Shown here: positions 32,906-46,250 of the stretch, piece by piece
Layout: each line of letters starts with the position of its first letter
Position numbering within the stretch: the stretch's first letter is position 1
Source of the DNA: Cladorrhinum sp. PSN259
Taxonomy: Eukaryota; Ascomycota; Sordariomycetes; Sordariales; Podosporaceae
Direction: 5' to 3'
Length of the DNA stretch: 64,000 nucleotides
Assembly: GCA_033725935.1 (NCBI GenBank)
Contig: MU867062.1
Location: 868,001 to 932,000, forward strand
Position numbers and translations under genes: made by a program
The notes under the pieces: model-generated
Told to the model about the DNA's origin: nothing
Databases searched by the model: none
Seen by the model: the letters and a program-made list of their open reading frames with translations, nothing else

Positions 32906-35900
32906 TCGTGTTTGAGTTTGTGTCTCACCGACTGTTTGTCGTCTCCAACTCGGTCCAGACTTTCCAAGTTTTATGTTGCTTATAACAGTCAGCTATAACA
33001 GAGGATCCCACGCAATAATACCGTTCCCTTCTTCCTCCCATAGTATATCCGTAGTACTACTACTATCATCATATCATGCCATCCTTAAATATTGACAGCC
33101 CTGTCAGATAATCATCATACAAAATGTATGTATCCGGCGCGGCATATAGTATGTGGCCTTGCCCCCGTGGGGTTGGTTATAGTAGAGAGTTGGCAGGTAG
33201 TATCAGTACCGGTCTTTTTTGCGGAATCCCACCAAGAACCCTATATCCCGCCTCGTTATATACCTCCCAAAACGTTGTCAACAGCCGAGCCGACTCGGCG
33301 AAGAAGAGGAAGAAAGAAAGAAAGGGTTTCATGCGGAGTAATATGCCGTTTCCTGGTTCGCGGAGGGACAAACCAGGGTTTCAATCATATTGTGTTCCAA
33401 GCGCACGAATATCTTGCTTGTCCCACCAACCGTGTCTTTTTGTTTCTCCCAGAACCGAAATTTCATCTTCGTGATTCCCTTCCTCCTAGCATCTGCCAGA
33501 AGTATAAACAATAAAATAAAAAATGAATTCACCCCCCCCCCCCCCCGATCTATCAGTAAATGTTTATCTACTCTGAATCGGGCGTATTGATAGGCTAGTG
33601 TCTGATTGGAGTGGCATGCATGAACAAGAAAAAGAAAGACTTGACATTTGGTGCTTGGCGAATGCATACTAGTACCTTGCTCCCCTCCGGCAGCCAAACG
33701 CCTTCATTGGGACCAAACGCAACAAAAAAAAAAAAAATTTGAAAATTCAAACCAAAAAAAGAATGGAAAAGAAGAAAGTCCCCATCCTTCGATCTAGATG
33801 GGAATCGACAACCTCCGACCATCTCATCACATCGACAATATACGATCCGTCATCATTATGGCATGCCAGTGCGATCATCTATTAAAATCCAGCGTCAGTC
33901 TCTGAACAGCCTGGAAGGTGTGGTGTGATAGAGAAACATCAGTGCCAAACCTAACCCCCACACCCCCTTGTTTCTTGTGTACTGTGTATCTGAAAGTGGT
34001 GGGAAAAGGGAACGTCAGACGGAGCGAGCAAACAACAACAAAGAAGAGAAAAAAGAGACCCACGGGCCTCCCCCCAGATCTTGGTTCATCAATTTTGTGC
34101 ATGTTTCTGACAGGTGGTTTCCGGCAAGCGAACAACGCGAAGCCTGCGCATGGACCGCACCACCCACCACGCTCCAAAAGGATTAACCGCAAAAACCCCA
34201 GATTTGGGGGCGGGACGGGGGGACCGTTTCCCGTTTTCCCCGTCCCATACACATCATCCTCCCTTCGCTTGGGGACCGAACCGAACATACACATTGATGT
34301 TTTCTTTTCGAAGACAGACTCCCAATGAAAACCCCCACCACCAGTCTCTTGCCGAATCAGGGACGTCGCTCCGACCGAGGGCCACGTAACTGGTTGCAAG
34401 GGGCGACGGGCGGGCCTGCCATGTTCCTTCCATGAAGACTTCTAGATTCTCTACCGCTCGGCACTTGCATCTTCTTGTTGGCGGTTAGTGTGTATGCAAA
34501 CACACAGGCCAACGTCCTTTGCATGCGCCCTTGCGTTAAATCGTAATCTCGGCCCCTTTTGCACTACATCAGACAAAACAACAGCACGGCAGGGAATACT
34601 GGTCGCCGGAAACCCCGGCGTTGAGGTTCGAGACGAGGGAATTCTTTTCTTGTGCTTCGTTTTACTCTGGCCCTCGTTTGTGTGCGATGCGAGAAACACC
34701 GAATCCCGTCCGACCGAGACCAAAGTAGCGGAATACATACTAAACCGCCGTGATCGAGTCATTTTTTATGGGATTTTGTTTTCCCTCCCCTAGAGTATTT
34801 TGGTGAGTATTGCAATACAGGAATACGATAATACCAATATTCCAGAACCCCGGTCGCCGAATTGTTGGGGGAAAAGGCGAATAACATGTGAAAGTCCAGG
34901 ATGAGTGGCCGGGAGAGCGTTTTTTGTGTGTGTTTTTTCGTTGCTTTTTTCCTTCAACGGTCAGCGATCGCAACGCTAACCCCAAAACCAGGGCGAAAGT
35001 AGCGAGCCGCAGGGACTGCTTGGCTGGCTGTCAAGTTTGACAGGTCTCGTCAAGCGCGTTTGTCAGATGTCAATCCGGGCGCGAGTGCGGATTCCCAAAA
35101 AGAAGGGGGGTATCAACAGGGTGAAAGGAGGGGAAGACACTCAGGGGTGGTTACCGAGCCGAGTCGTTGGCTTCTCCACACAAACCTCCTTCCCCTTTCA
35201 AAACCCCATCATCAGGCTAGTTTTTCCTCAGAGGCTTCTTATCGCTAATCCAGACATGGCAGGAGCTCAACGGAGCTTCCCTTCCATGGAGCCCGATGAC
35301 ATGATGGCCGTGATGAGGTCTTGTTTCGATGCGTCGGGACTATCTCGGTCATCGACCTTGCCTCTCTGCGGTCCTTCGTCGGCTCCGCACAGAGTCGACT
35401 TGTCGACCGGAGAGTGTCGCACGCATATCGCTCCGGGACCGCCATGGCGGCGCAATTCGCTCTACCATCAATGCAGGTGCTTTAATCTGGAAAGTTGCAG
35501 CAAATAGAGTAGCCATTCTCGAGAGATACGGATTCAGAACCGATCAAACCTCCAACAACCAAGAATGCAGCTTCCTCGGGATATCATTCTCAACCACGAG
35601 CCTCTCCACTCTTGCTGATGCAAGGACAATCAGGATCAAGGGGGCGGCAAGGAGACAGGGACGACCTTTTTTTTTGCGGAGAACATCAGACGAGAATGAC
35701 ATGGCTAGGGCACGTCAAATGCCGCAGCACAAAATTTCGCCGTAATGGATTTTTTTTAACACATATCCACCAACCCCTTTTTGTGTTATCGCCGGCACTG
35801 CTCATCACACTGCCGATGATTGCTTCCGTTTTACCATATTCTCAACGGAATCTGTCGCCTTTAACAAAAGGTGCTGACTGGTTTGGTGTTGCTCCACGTG

Positions 35901-36400
35901 TCGGTTTGAGGGACAACATTACTCTCAGTTCGTTGCACCAAGCCGAGCACAGCAACTTACATGGTGACCGAGATTCGTAATCCTCTCTGTACATATGTTC
36001 AAGAAGGAAACACAGCGATCTCAACGCAGCTCTCACTGCTCTAGTCCCTTGATCATTTTGTTCCTGGACAAGGCTCAGATATACTGCTGGAGTAGAGCAG
36101 ATCCGAGAAAGATATTTCCCTTAAACACGGCCGTAGTGCTGCGGCAGTCGACAGTCCTTGGCAGCCTCCTGTGCATGCCAGATATATTAATTGACTGTTG
36201 CCATTTTCCTTGCACCGCTCTCCTGCAGGAACCATCCAATGGACGCCGCCCATATCGTGCCATGGTATCACATCCAAGTCGTTGAATCCAGCCGTGGTCT
36301 CGCTTCGGCACTGGGCTGTTGAGAAGCCAGCCTGGACACCAAGTGGTGAGGAATTGTGGTCCTGTCGGCGGCATCCTGCTCGGGAAGCCTTGTGTAGCTT
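32906..36400. other. Gene desert, part 3
   Basis: No supported gene. A poly-C tract near 33533-33546 and A/T runs are present. TGACAG or its complement occurs at 33093, 33101, 34108, 35028 and 35038. A 156-codon plus frame at 35037 has no motif. Confidence 0.45.
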
Positions 36401-39400
36401 CGTATAGGCATGTCATGTTGTATGGTCATTAAGGCAGCGGAAAAGTAAGTGAGACAGGCGGCTGAGAAAAAAATAAATAAAAAAGGAGGACTGGTGGTTC
36501 ATTGACTCGGTCCCGCGCCCCAGCTTTGCGGTATACACATCGCGGTGCCGGACAAGGCCAGCAATGCAAAATGCTTGGCCATGGTACGGGACGGGAGTTC
36601 GGGCTCAGCTTGTAACCTTTTGCCTTGTTTGTGAACAGCATGGCGGTGACATCTGTGGCATGGTGGAAGAGAGCGCCGCATGTTTTGTGCGACCATATCT
36701 CACTCCCAGTTTCGCCAACCTGTCCAAGCGAGAAAGCTGCAAGCAGCCATCGGCGACGGGAGAACTCATGGTATCGAGATACCTAGGATAATGGTGAAAG
36801 GCGGGGAAGTTTTCGTCAAAGGGAGGGGGGATAAGACGGAACATGATGCCGGATTCTAACCCTGCTTCGGGATGCGGTACGGGGTCGACGGCAAACCTTC
36901 CCGTCAAACCGACAGCCACATATCTCAAAGCGTCGGCCACTGGTCAGCACTCTTGATCCCTCGTCGAGTTACCTGTCAGCAACAAGATCGGCGCCGTTAA
37001 CATGCCATAGCCCAGCAAACAACCAACCTGACTCTACAAATGTGTTGTTGCGTGCAATTGTGTTGCCACAACTTCTCGCACTTTGTCACTACGTGATGTC
37101 TGGTGTTCCACCACCAACTTTTTTTCTCCGACTGATCGGCCAATGATAGTTGCAGAGCCCAGATCTCAGGTGACAGATCGGATTGAGCGAAACCGTGCCC
37201 TGCTGGGAGGTTATCTCCTTGGCGTAGTTGCTGGTCTTACTTGCTCAGGGCGCTCGTCATAATGTCCCGCTTTGATAATCGGCGACCTGCCTGCTGACTG
37301 GTGGACAGCCTTCTCCGGGGTCTGACTTGGTAGGTTTGACAGGCTCTTGACAAGCTCGACAAACCCGGCATGTGGGTGCTGGCCACTCCTGGTGAGTATC
37401 TGTACTTTTCAAGGGAAAAAAAGTCAGTGCCGGAATGATGATCCTGCTGTTCCGTTCTGTTTTGGAAGACCGAACGACACGGAGGCTGCAACATTGTGGT
37501 AAGGAGCAGCTGCTGAGACAGTTAATTACCTCCCGAGTGGGCGGGCTTTACCGCGGGTTGTTTGTTCATCCACTCTGCTTCCCCCCACCATGTATATGAC
37601 ATCCCTGCCCCTTGCCCAGGCGTGCCATGCAGGGTTATCCTTGGTGCGGGCGAGGCCCTCCCCGGTTGGCCTTGTTTCCAGATGAAGCTTGGCATGGAGC
37701 CCTTGGCAAGATGACCACGGCTCCATGCCATTTCCAGAATCGTCGCGCAAGAAAGCCTTGTCCAGGGGTCAGTTTTGACAACGGCATTCTGCTACCAAAC
37801 GGCGGGGCAACCTCGGCCGTCACCCAACGCGGAATGACGTGAGGTGGAACGACGCTTGTGACAGGCGGCGCTGTTCAGAATAGCTTCATTTCGCGCCAAC
37901 CTGACGGGCCATCATGTGATTTTGCGGAGGCAGTGACCATCGAAGCCGCGTACCCAAGCTAGTGTTATTTTGGATCGAGTCGAGATCATCAGGAGTGTTC
38001 AACAGAGACACAAGACACAAGGCGTGCGCATGGATAGCTGCAGGTTTGGGGGCTACCGGCAGCAAATAGGCTTTACTTTGCACTCCCACGAATATGTACG
38101 CCACCGAACGAGGAAATATCGGGTGCCGATGGCTCTCTTTTTTTATCCACGGGCGCTTGAGAACCTTGGTGTCGTCTGTCATTTCCCAGGGCTGACTTCT
38201 CGTGTTTCAATTTGAACTTTACCGGTCGGCGCAAGCACACGGCAGAAAGAAACTGCTCACTTGCCTCCATCTCTTTGATGCTCAACATCCAGCAGCACCG
38301 AATGGTCCTTGGGCCGCTTAATAATGACAGAAGCCAGGCAGGAGTGGAGGCGAACTCCCCGAAAAGTCATCAATGATACTCATTTTTTTCAGTTGCTCAC
38401 AGGGGAGCGTGCTTCAGGCAGCGCTACCTGTATCGAATACCACAATCGCCAGGACTTTGGGGGAGTAACTCGGCTGTTTCGAACCGACAGCAACGGTGCT
38501 GCCCGTGATTACCATCCCATCCGCTATTAGTTCGGTTACTGCCTCGTGCTCGACAGCGAAGTGCATGCTAACAACATACGCACTCGCTGTCCTACACCAT
38601 GTATGTGCTGGCACACTGGTCTAGCAATGTCTTGGATGCGAGATCTTTGGGGTTGATGACCTGACAGGACGACGACAACCCGACCCGACTGTGTCACTCT
38701 GGCTTTGAGTTCTTCCCCGCGTCGCTTCCTAATTGATTAACGGGACACCGATCTGCGTGTAACCACCAGCTGCTGGCGCTGAAAGATCTGACCCGATGCA
38801 GCGTCCTACGGGACTGACGTGCATACAGAGCGGCTACTTCCTCTCAGAGGAATGGAATCCGGAGCATGGTTGCGATGGGCAAGCAGTCGGTCCTACCAGA
38901 TGCAAAAAAAGAAAGCAGAATGCCATTTCGCCGAGATGGATTGGTTGAGACGGTAAGAGATCGAAACGAGCAGGCTGGCTCGGGCAAGGTCTTGAGAAGG
39001 CCATCTGTAAACCGAAGAGGGAAGCCGTGGTTGTCTATACTTCTTCACCGCCTGATGTGTAAAACATAAGGGAACCTGAGCACCATCTCCATGATAGTTG
39101 TACATGTATTCCGTGTTCCGCACCGTGTGGCCGTGGATTTGGAAAATAGTCCCGATTTGCCCCCTACCCGGGGTGACTCTGTGCTACCACACACCCGACA
39201 GCACACCACACCGTCGACTCGCTGCTCGGAATACGCAGCTTCAGTGAGCCGGAACCGCGCAATGGTGGCTGATATAGAACAAGACATCTATGGTGACTGA
39301 CTTGACTTTTGGCGGCTGAAAGTCAGAGGTTGTTTTTCGAGGCCAGCTTCCAGGGTCTGCATTTGCCGGTGCGGTTCTCGGATCTCCATTCCGGGGTGGT

Positions 39401-40756
39401 TGATGGACATGGCTTTCCACCACCAGGACCTCGCCAAGAGTCTTGGACATTTGGTGACAGATCTGACGAGCCTATCGCAACCCAGATCACGTCCCAGCGG
39501 CCCCATCCTGACCGTTGCGGAGCCCCACAGAAATCCTGCGGGGATCCAATCGTGCGATTGCGATCTGGGCTCCATAATCCCGTGCTGGGAGCGACAACAT
39601 CGATCACAGCCGCGCCCACAGTCCTTCTCAGCTCAGATTGCTGACTGTGGCCAGCTGAGGTATCGAGCGAGTCAAAGTATCGACAGTGGCGAAAACACTC
39701 TTTTAAAAGGCCAAAGAGAGGAAGGTGAGGCCAGGTGAGATGGGGTGAGGTTGGTGGGAGAATGCGGCGATGTGGTTGGCTGTGGTTGTTTTCGGATGTC
39801 GTTCCGACAACCAAATTGACTTTGTACCTTTTTTTGGCTTGCAGACAATCAGGACAGATGACGATCAGCCCGCTTGGGGTTCCCTCCAGATAAGCTACCG
39901 CCTAGCTTGTTTCTGGTTTCTGGTTCTTGGGTCGCTCTTGAGAAGGCTACCTCATTAGTGATTGTCTCTTTTCCGAGAGTGTGCAGTTAGGTATGTACCC
40001 TCAACTCATCATTTCATTCGCTCTCCATTGATCGCAGGAACGGCACGGCACTCCCCGTCGATCAGATGCCACTGTGCATGTTGCTGGGCTTTCAGCTGTT
40101 CCGGAAACCGGGCTGCTTCAATGGATGCGAGTCTGGGGGGTTATGGAGGGCTGGGGATTTTTAATCTGACCAAATTTGAGTTCCAGACAAGAGTCCTAGA
40201 AGTTTCAAAACTACAAGTCCAATTATCTGTTCACCTAAAAGGCCCCACTGTTTAACACACTGAACATCACAAAAGCTTTTCCACCGGGAGCTCCTTCCAC
40301 TCGAACAATGTTTTGCTTCTTTCGCCTTGTCTTGCCAAGTTGACGGATGGCTTTTCTGGCCCCAAATAAGATTACTGATCAAATTTAATCTTTTTTGAGT
40401 TTTCTAGTCGACAGGCACAGATGGGTGGATGGTCGTCGGTGTCTCTCCTGAAGCAGAGCGCAGAGGGTGAGCCGTGCTTCCCCAGCTTTTGGCAGGATGG
40501 CATACGCGCTATCCTGTACTAGCTCCGATGGTTTTCGGGCTCGGGCCAGTTTTCTTCTTCTTTCCAGGGCTCAAAAAAGAAAAAAAGAGCAAACTTGGGG
40601 GTTCTTAGGGTTGCATCACGTCAAATGATGTGGATTACGATTCACGACGATTCAGGCTAGGCCAAGCGCCCACGCCATGACCTCACTCATCCTTCGCCCA
40701 CATATCGACCACACATCGAACTTTCGGCATTTCAGCACATCCGTATCAAATTTGTC
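36401..40756. other. Gene desert, part 4
   Basis: No supported gene. TGACAG-type sites occur at 36971, 37171, 37337, 37859, 38325, 38662 and 39455. Overlapping frames on both strands show no conserved motif. Confidence 0.45.
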
Positions 40757-41170
40757 ATGTCGCACACCTCCCTGATGCCGTTCGTTCTCGACGCCGGCGG
40801 GTACCAGCGCCATGGATTGACGAGAGGGGTGTCAACGCCCCCGTTTCCTACCAGCCATTTGGACGCTACCCATCGACGTTTCTCTTTGTCGAGCTTCCCC
40901 AACAAGGCAGATATCCGGAGAGCACACATCAATGAGTTGCGACAGTGCTTCCGAAGGGCTCAAACTGGACACAGCTCCCACCCTCCATCGCTTGCAGATG
41001 CGACAGCGCGCGTGGAAGGGGTCCCCCTGTCAGCGAATCTTCTCTCATCGGGCAATTTCATCTGGCTTTGCTACCGTCCATCCCTGCCCAGAGACGGTGG
41101 ACGGTGGGGGATGAAGGGGGGGAGGGGGTGGGAGAGGTGGGAGTGGGTTCCTGGACCCCTGCTCTACTAG
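40757..41170 (+). CDS. Possible small ORF upstream of the homeodomain gene
   Basis: A 137-codon frame from ATG (MSHTSLMPFVLDAGGYQ...). Its first 16 codons end almost entirely in G or C, as in the real genes here, and this fades further on. It has no recognisable domain. It could be a short coding leader, a first exon of an unseen transcript, or chance. It lies about 1.8 kb before the homeodomain ATG on the same strand. I list it only as a candidate. Confidence 0.2.
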   Translation: MSHTSLMPFVLDAGGYQRHGLTRGVSTPPFPTSHLDATHRRFSLSSFPNKADIRRAHINELRQCFRRAQTGHSSHPPSLADATARVEGVPLSANLLSSGNFIWLCYRPSLPRDGGRWGMKGGRGWERWEWVPGPLLY

Positions 41171-42573
41171 CCATGTTTCTCGGTACCTGCTAGTTACGAT
41201 GCGGTACACCGTCTAGCGCTTCCCACATGGGCCGCTTTTCCCACACTCTGCTCAGTTCTCCGTTTCCCTTCGACCCACGGCCCACGACCCACGACGGGGC
41301 ACGACCCTCGGCACGGCAGAGTCCTGCGGCCACCCCAGACCAAGTGCTGCAAGCTCGAGTCTTTCCTACCGTGCTCCATGGCAGGAGAAATCTTACTGCG
41401 GCCCCACGCAGGTACTGAGCCGCGAACAAGACGATACATTTTCGTCGTGTGAGGTACACACATTGTAAGATGCTGGATCCACCACACATTCCTCCGCCTC
41501 TCCTCCCGCGTGCTCCAGGGCCGGGCCACAGCCGAACAGCCCTTGACCCTGTTGCTTCCGTCCTGCCCGGGCTGCCTGCTTGTCTGCACGTAGCGTACGC
41601 AGTGCAATACAACAATACATACGCACTCTCGTCTGGAGCAACTAAGCAACTGTCGATGTCATCCTCGCCCCCTGCTCGCATGCCGGGCTTGTTGTGCTTA
41701 GGGCGACCCCATACTATCTCCTTTCTGCTCCAACTTTTAATATAACTCCCGTTGAGCCTCTCCTCCCGAGCTGCTTCCGCCCCCTTACTCCTCCTTCACC
41801 TCACATTGAACAAACATCGAGGAGCGGACCGTTTTCCCTCACCTAGACCCCGATGATTTGCAAAGGCCGCTAGGGACGTGTGTTGAACCTCTAGCCCGGA
41901 TAGCTCAGCTTGCTCGTTTCTTGATAGTGCCGGTTTCGAATTAGACTTCCCGCCGTTACGACTACGTCGACACACTTGTCTAGCACTCTTGTTTTCTGGG
42001 CACGCCATCTGTGCGTCAACCCGTTGGATCCGTCGCCATCTCACAAACTTCGAGCTTGAGAGGGTAAAAAGTGATTCTGGCACTTGGGACATTATACAAA
42101 AAAGACACGCATCAGCCGCTCCTCCCTTTCGTCCAAACCCAGAGCATCATCCATCCATCATCATCCCATTCATCAGCCGGGACGACCTCTTTTCTGCACT
42201 CGACTTGGCATACCACTGCATCACCTTACATCACTCCAACTGCTGAGCCTCCTTCGTCGACCGTTTTCTTTTTTTGCCTCAGCAGCCCTTTTCCCGCCAG
42301 GGCACGACTGGCCTCCGACCTTTTTGCCTCGCACCTTGCTTGATATTTGAAGAGAAAGTGTTCTTTGTTTTCTCCTACGGAACAAGTCTCAAGTCACTTT
42401 TGCTACCGGCTTTCGTCAGACACAAATTAACAAAAGGTGGAAAGCCCTGGCCTCAGACTCACCGAGCACCCTAGTGCCTGGCCCGGGTCTCTGGAAAACT
42501 AGCTCACTGACTCGAGGATAATAGATTCTCGCTGTGCGGAACAACACAAAAGAGGCATCTTCGTTGATCCCAT
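41171..42573. promoter_or_regulatory. Proximal upstream region / leader of the homeodomain gene
   Basis: No coding gene supported. The last 800 bp are rich in C/T tracts with many short upstream ATGs, typical of long leaders of fungal developmental regulators. The exact promoter cannot be placed. Confidence 0.35.
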
Positions 42574-43959
42574 ATGGAATATAGCCACTCGAGAAGCGCA
42601 TATCAAGTTCATCATCACCTCAACGACCAAGATTGCAACATGTCTATGATCGCCATGCAACAGCCTACTCCCCGCGCCGCCTTCAGTCGTGAGTGCACCT
42701 GGGACGAAAATGGGCAGAGTGCCTTTTCTTTCAACACGAGGCGGCAGAACGACAATGAGAGGATTGCTCTTCCCTCGATTCGTCAGGTGCGCTTTGAAGA
42801 ATCATCTCATTGCCTACCTCAACCAAAGCTAACCAACGACAATAGGCCGTCCCAGAGATTAATAACACAAGAATACCTTCTTCAGCAACCTCACCGGTCG
42901 GGGGATTCCGGGCTGGTGCTGTAACCCCTCCTGCTTATATTCATTCACCGAACCAGAACAAGCGCAGGCGGTTGTCTATCGGAGACGAGAGGGACGACAG
43001 CAGCAGCCACATCCCGAGGATGTACCCGAGCCCGCAACGAGAGTATCGCGGAAGCCGTAGAATGTCCCCTGCGCCTCCATCGAGATCAGCTGCCGACAGC
43101 TGGACGAGCCCGCCGCGCAGAAGCCCTTATGTCTCTCATGCTCCCAGCCTCCCATCGATGAGAGACTCAGCTCCCATGGACTCATCAGACCCTCGGCCGA
43201 CTCTTCCGAGGCTTCCCACCATGAACTTTGATCGAGGATACTCGACGATGCCCAGAATTCGCGGCCGGTCAGCTGATGACGACTACCCTGACAACTTCAG
43301 ACACATGGGCGGCCCTCCCAGCTCCGGTTCCATGGATGGAAGCCGCGGTCACTACCGATCTGGCTCTTACTACGGCTATCACCACCCTTCACGCGTTCAG
43401 TCACTGTCGCTCAGCTCTGTTCAATCCTTTGATCGCACACCCTTCTCTGCGAACGGCGGCTATGCTTCATCATACCACGACTACATGAGAGGCGAGATGG
43501 CAGCAATGGGTATGAACGGCGAGAGCAAGCAGCGCAAGAGGCGAGGAAACCTGCCCAAGGAGACCACCGACAAGCTTCGCGCTTGGTTCGTTGCTCACCT
43601 TCACCATCCCTACCCGACCGAGGATGAGAAGCAGGAGCTGATGCGCCAGACCGGGCTGCAAATGAGTAAGTTTTGTCCCCACTATTTCTTTCATCCTTTT
43701 TGTGTCGTCTGGCAGTTTTTGCTAACGGTGCTATGTGTCAGACCAAATTTCCAACTGGTTCATCAACGCTCGCCGTCGCCAACTACCCACCTTGCTTAAT
43801 AACGCGCGCGCCGAATCTGACGCCATGTCATCCGGTCGCGGACTCGGCCAGGTACGGGACAGTCCCCCCATGAGCGATGGAGAGGGTAGCGTCTACGAAG
43901 ACGACCTCGAGGCCCTTAGACGCCGCCATGCTGCCAGCATGAGTCGCGGCAGCGTTTAA
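42574..43959 (+). CDS. TALE-class homeodomain transcription factor
   Basis: Three exons, 42574-42786, 42846-43665 and 43742-43959, give 416 residues. The long Ser/Pro/Arg-rich N-terminal half carries NKRRRLS near residue 110. The basic stretch QRKRRGNLPKETTD opens a TALE/KN homeodomain at about 303-360. LHHPYPTEDEK contains the three-residue loop extension, and helix 3, ISNWFINARRRQLP, spans the second splice and holds the invariant W-F-N-R. It is a nuclear sequence-specific regulator. Related fungal TALE proteins control hyphal and sexual development (for example Neurospora kal-1), but orthology is not proven. It is isolated between about 14 kb and 5 kb of gene-poor DNA, as often seen for developmental regulators. 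Confidence 0.9.
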
Positions 43960-45920
43960 GTCGGCTGCCGGAAGCCGCACTAAGCCCGACGCGACTAGCC
44001 GCCCTTTCGACCGTTTATATCACCCGTCTCGAACTTGTCAGTTTACGGACCTGGATCGAAATTCATATTTATTCGTTGCGGTTACAACTTGTCATGGACG
44101 ACAAGTGAGTTGGCCCTGCCAGCTGCCAGACTAGTTTGGGTTCAACCGCTTTTTTTTATGTTTATTTCTTTCTCAAACTTTCTCATCCATTCACTTCTTG
44201 TGGTTATAATACCACGCTTGTATGAGATATAAACCTTTTTCTTTTCTTCGTTTCTACACAACTGGAGTTGGTGTAGTCAGTTTCTAGGCTGGGGTTCTTT
44301 TCGCCTTTGATATTGGGGATTTAGTTTGGGGCTTTTTTTCTTCTTGGGTGTTTTTATATTTATTTCTTTTTTTAGGTCGAGGGGGGGTGTTTACAGGAGA
44401 AGATAAAAAAGATGTTTTTATGTATTAGGGAAATGGGATGATTGGCTGGATGGAAGGCAAGAAAGAGAGAAGATTTTTTTGGGAGGGACAAACAAACAAT
44501 AAAACACAACTCCATATGGGAAGTTGTGTTTGGTAACGGCGTTTTCTTTTTTTTTTTTTTAACTTGGGGGGGTGGTTGGTGGACATCAAGCATCATTAGC
44601 ATTTTGATTTTTTTTATAACTCTTGTGGTTGTTGTTGTATCATCAACATACACACACACGCAAAGACTTTGGTAGTAGCGATTTGTACTTGTATGTTTTT
44701 GTATTTTAGCAAGAGAGAAGAGACTGGAGAAAGAAGAGAGAGTACATTGGTCTTTTTTTTTTTTTTTTTTTTTTAGCCCAGGAACTTTGTTTATTTGGTA
44801 GCCTTTTTTATGAATTACTAGAGAGATACCAGATATCTTTTTGTGGGCAAGGGGGGAGAGGGGAGGGACGGACGGGGAAAGAGTGAAATATAAATTGTTT
44901 TACTTTGTTGTTGATCTTGAATTCTTTTGAATTCCAATTTGCTTGCTTCGATGCAAAATTATGACATATGTACACACACACACACACACACAATTGTTTT
45001 TTCTCTCCCGTGTATGTACATCTAAATAAAACTGCTAGTCCATCCTCTTTTATATATATACCCATTTATTCCTGTTTCACCATTAAAAGTCCATTCACTA
45101 TTTTATCCATCCCTCATCGTCAACGACAAAACCTAAAAAAAAAACACATGGTTCACTCACTACTCGGCATCCCCTCGCTTCCCATCACTCTATCCCGCCA
45201 TCATGTGTCTATCATATCCAGTACGCAACGACCTATTAACCGCTTTTTCTTCACCTCTCCTCTTTTTTTTTAAAAAAAAATAAAGAAAAAAATAAAAATA
45301 AAACCAGGTCTCAATATGTGGCCGCATCCATGTTACAAACTGTTCTCTATACCGCCATCTTGATTTTCAATCTTTTGCAGCTTGCTTGTGCCGTACAAAA
45401 ACAACGCTGTCTCAGATCGATCAAGAACATGCAGCACGCATTACATGGACACGCAAGTGTGTTCCAGATTCAGTTTCTCGCTCTCTAATGCTTTTTAGTC
45501 TGTGTATCCCCAATTCCCCTTCTCGCACTCCCTTCCTGATTTACTGCCAGTGCTTTTCCTCCCCCAAGTCTCATATCCGATCTTTCTTTTCCCTCAAGAG
45601 ACCCTGGATCCCGGTAATGATATTTCATAAACCTGTTTCCCGGTCCCGGGAATCTTCACCCTCTAGATATGGTTGACTGACTAGAACCTCGAGATTGCGT
45701 GGAAGACGGTAAAGGATTGGAAGTCAATGTATGTAGGTATATTCAAAAGAGGAAAGGTGATGGTATGACTACATTCTCTGGGGCGTCGCTGCGGCGCTAA
45801 AGCGTACCGTGGTGTTGTGTTCACGAGGTTGACGGACGGATAGGGGCGGATGAGATGAGAGTGTGATGTAGATTGGGCAGTTAAAGCCGCTTAACAGGTT
45901 GTTGTTAGCAAGAAGTTACC
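43960..45920. other. 3' flank, gene-poor
   Basis: No gene supported. T-rich runs (for example 44752-44774), (AC)n at about 44971-44991 and A/T-rich sequence fit a long 3' untranslated or intergenic stretch. Confidence 0.45.
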
Positions 45921-46250
45921 CTGACAAGATGAAGCATTCCCATTCTTCACGAGCTGAATCCGCAAAAGGGTACCCACATGCTGATTTCATCTCGGCCAAA
46001 CTGTTGGGTGGCCCGCCCCGGGGGGGGGGGGGGGGGGCGGGGGGGGGGGGGGGGGGGGCGGCCCGCGCGCCGCCCCGGCCGGGGCGCCGGCCCGGCGGGG
46101 AGGCCACCCGAACCGNNNNNNNNNNCCGGACAATTTTAAGCATTCCCATTTTTCACGTGGTTTATCCGCAAAAGGGTACCCACATGGTGTTTTAATCTCG
46201 GCCAAACTTTTGGGTGACCCCCCCATCCCCCCCCCCCCCCCCCCCCTTAC
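45921..46250. other. Assembly gap 3 with poly-G/poly-C artefacts
   Basis: Clean sequence (45922-46018) runs into G-runs and a GC-only stretch (46019-46115). Ten N (46116-46125) and an error-filled copy of the same unique sequence (about 46126-46216) follow, and then poly-C. Shared words are AAGCATTCCCAT, CCGCAAAAGGGTACCCACATG and ATCTCGGCCAAAC. Confidence 0.85.

Noticed and set aside
41190..41681. 163-codon minus-strand frame in the desert
   Set aside because: No motif, several other overlapping frames of similar length, and GC-rich sequence that keeps frames open by chance.
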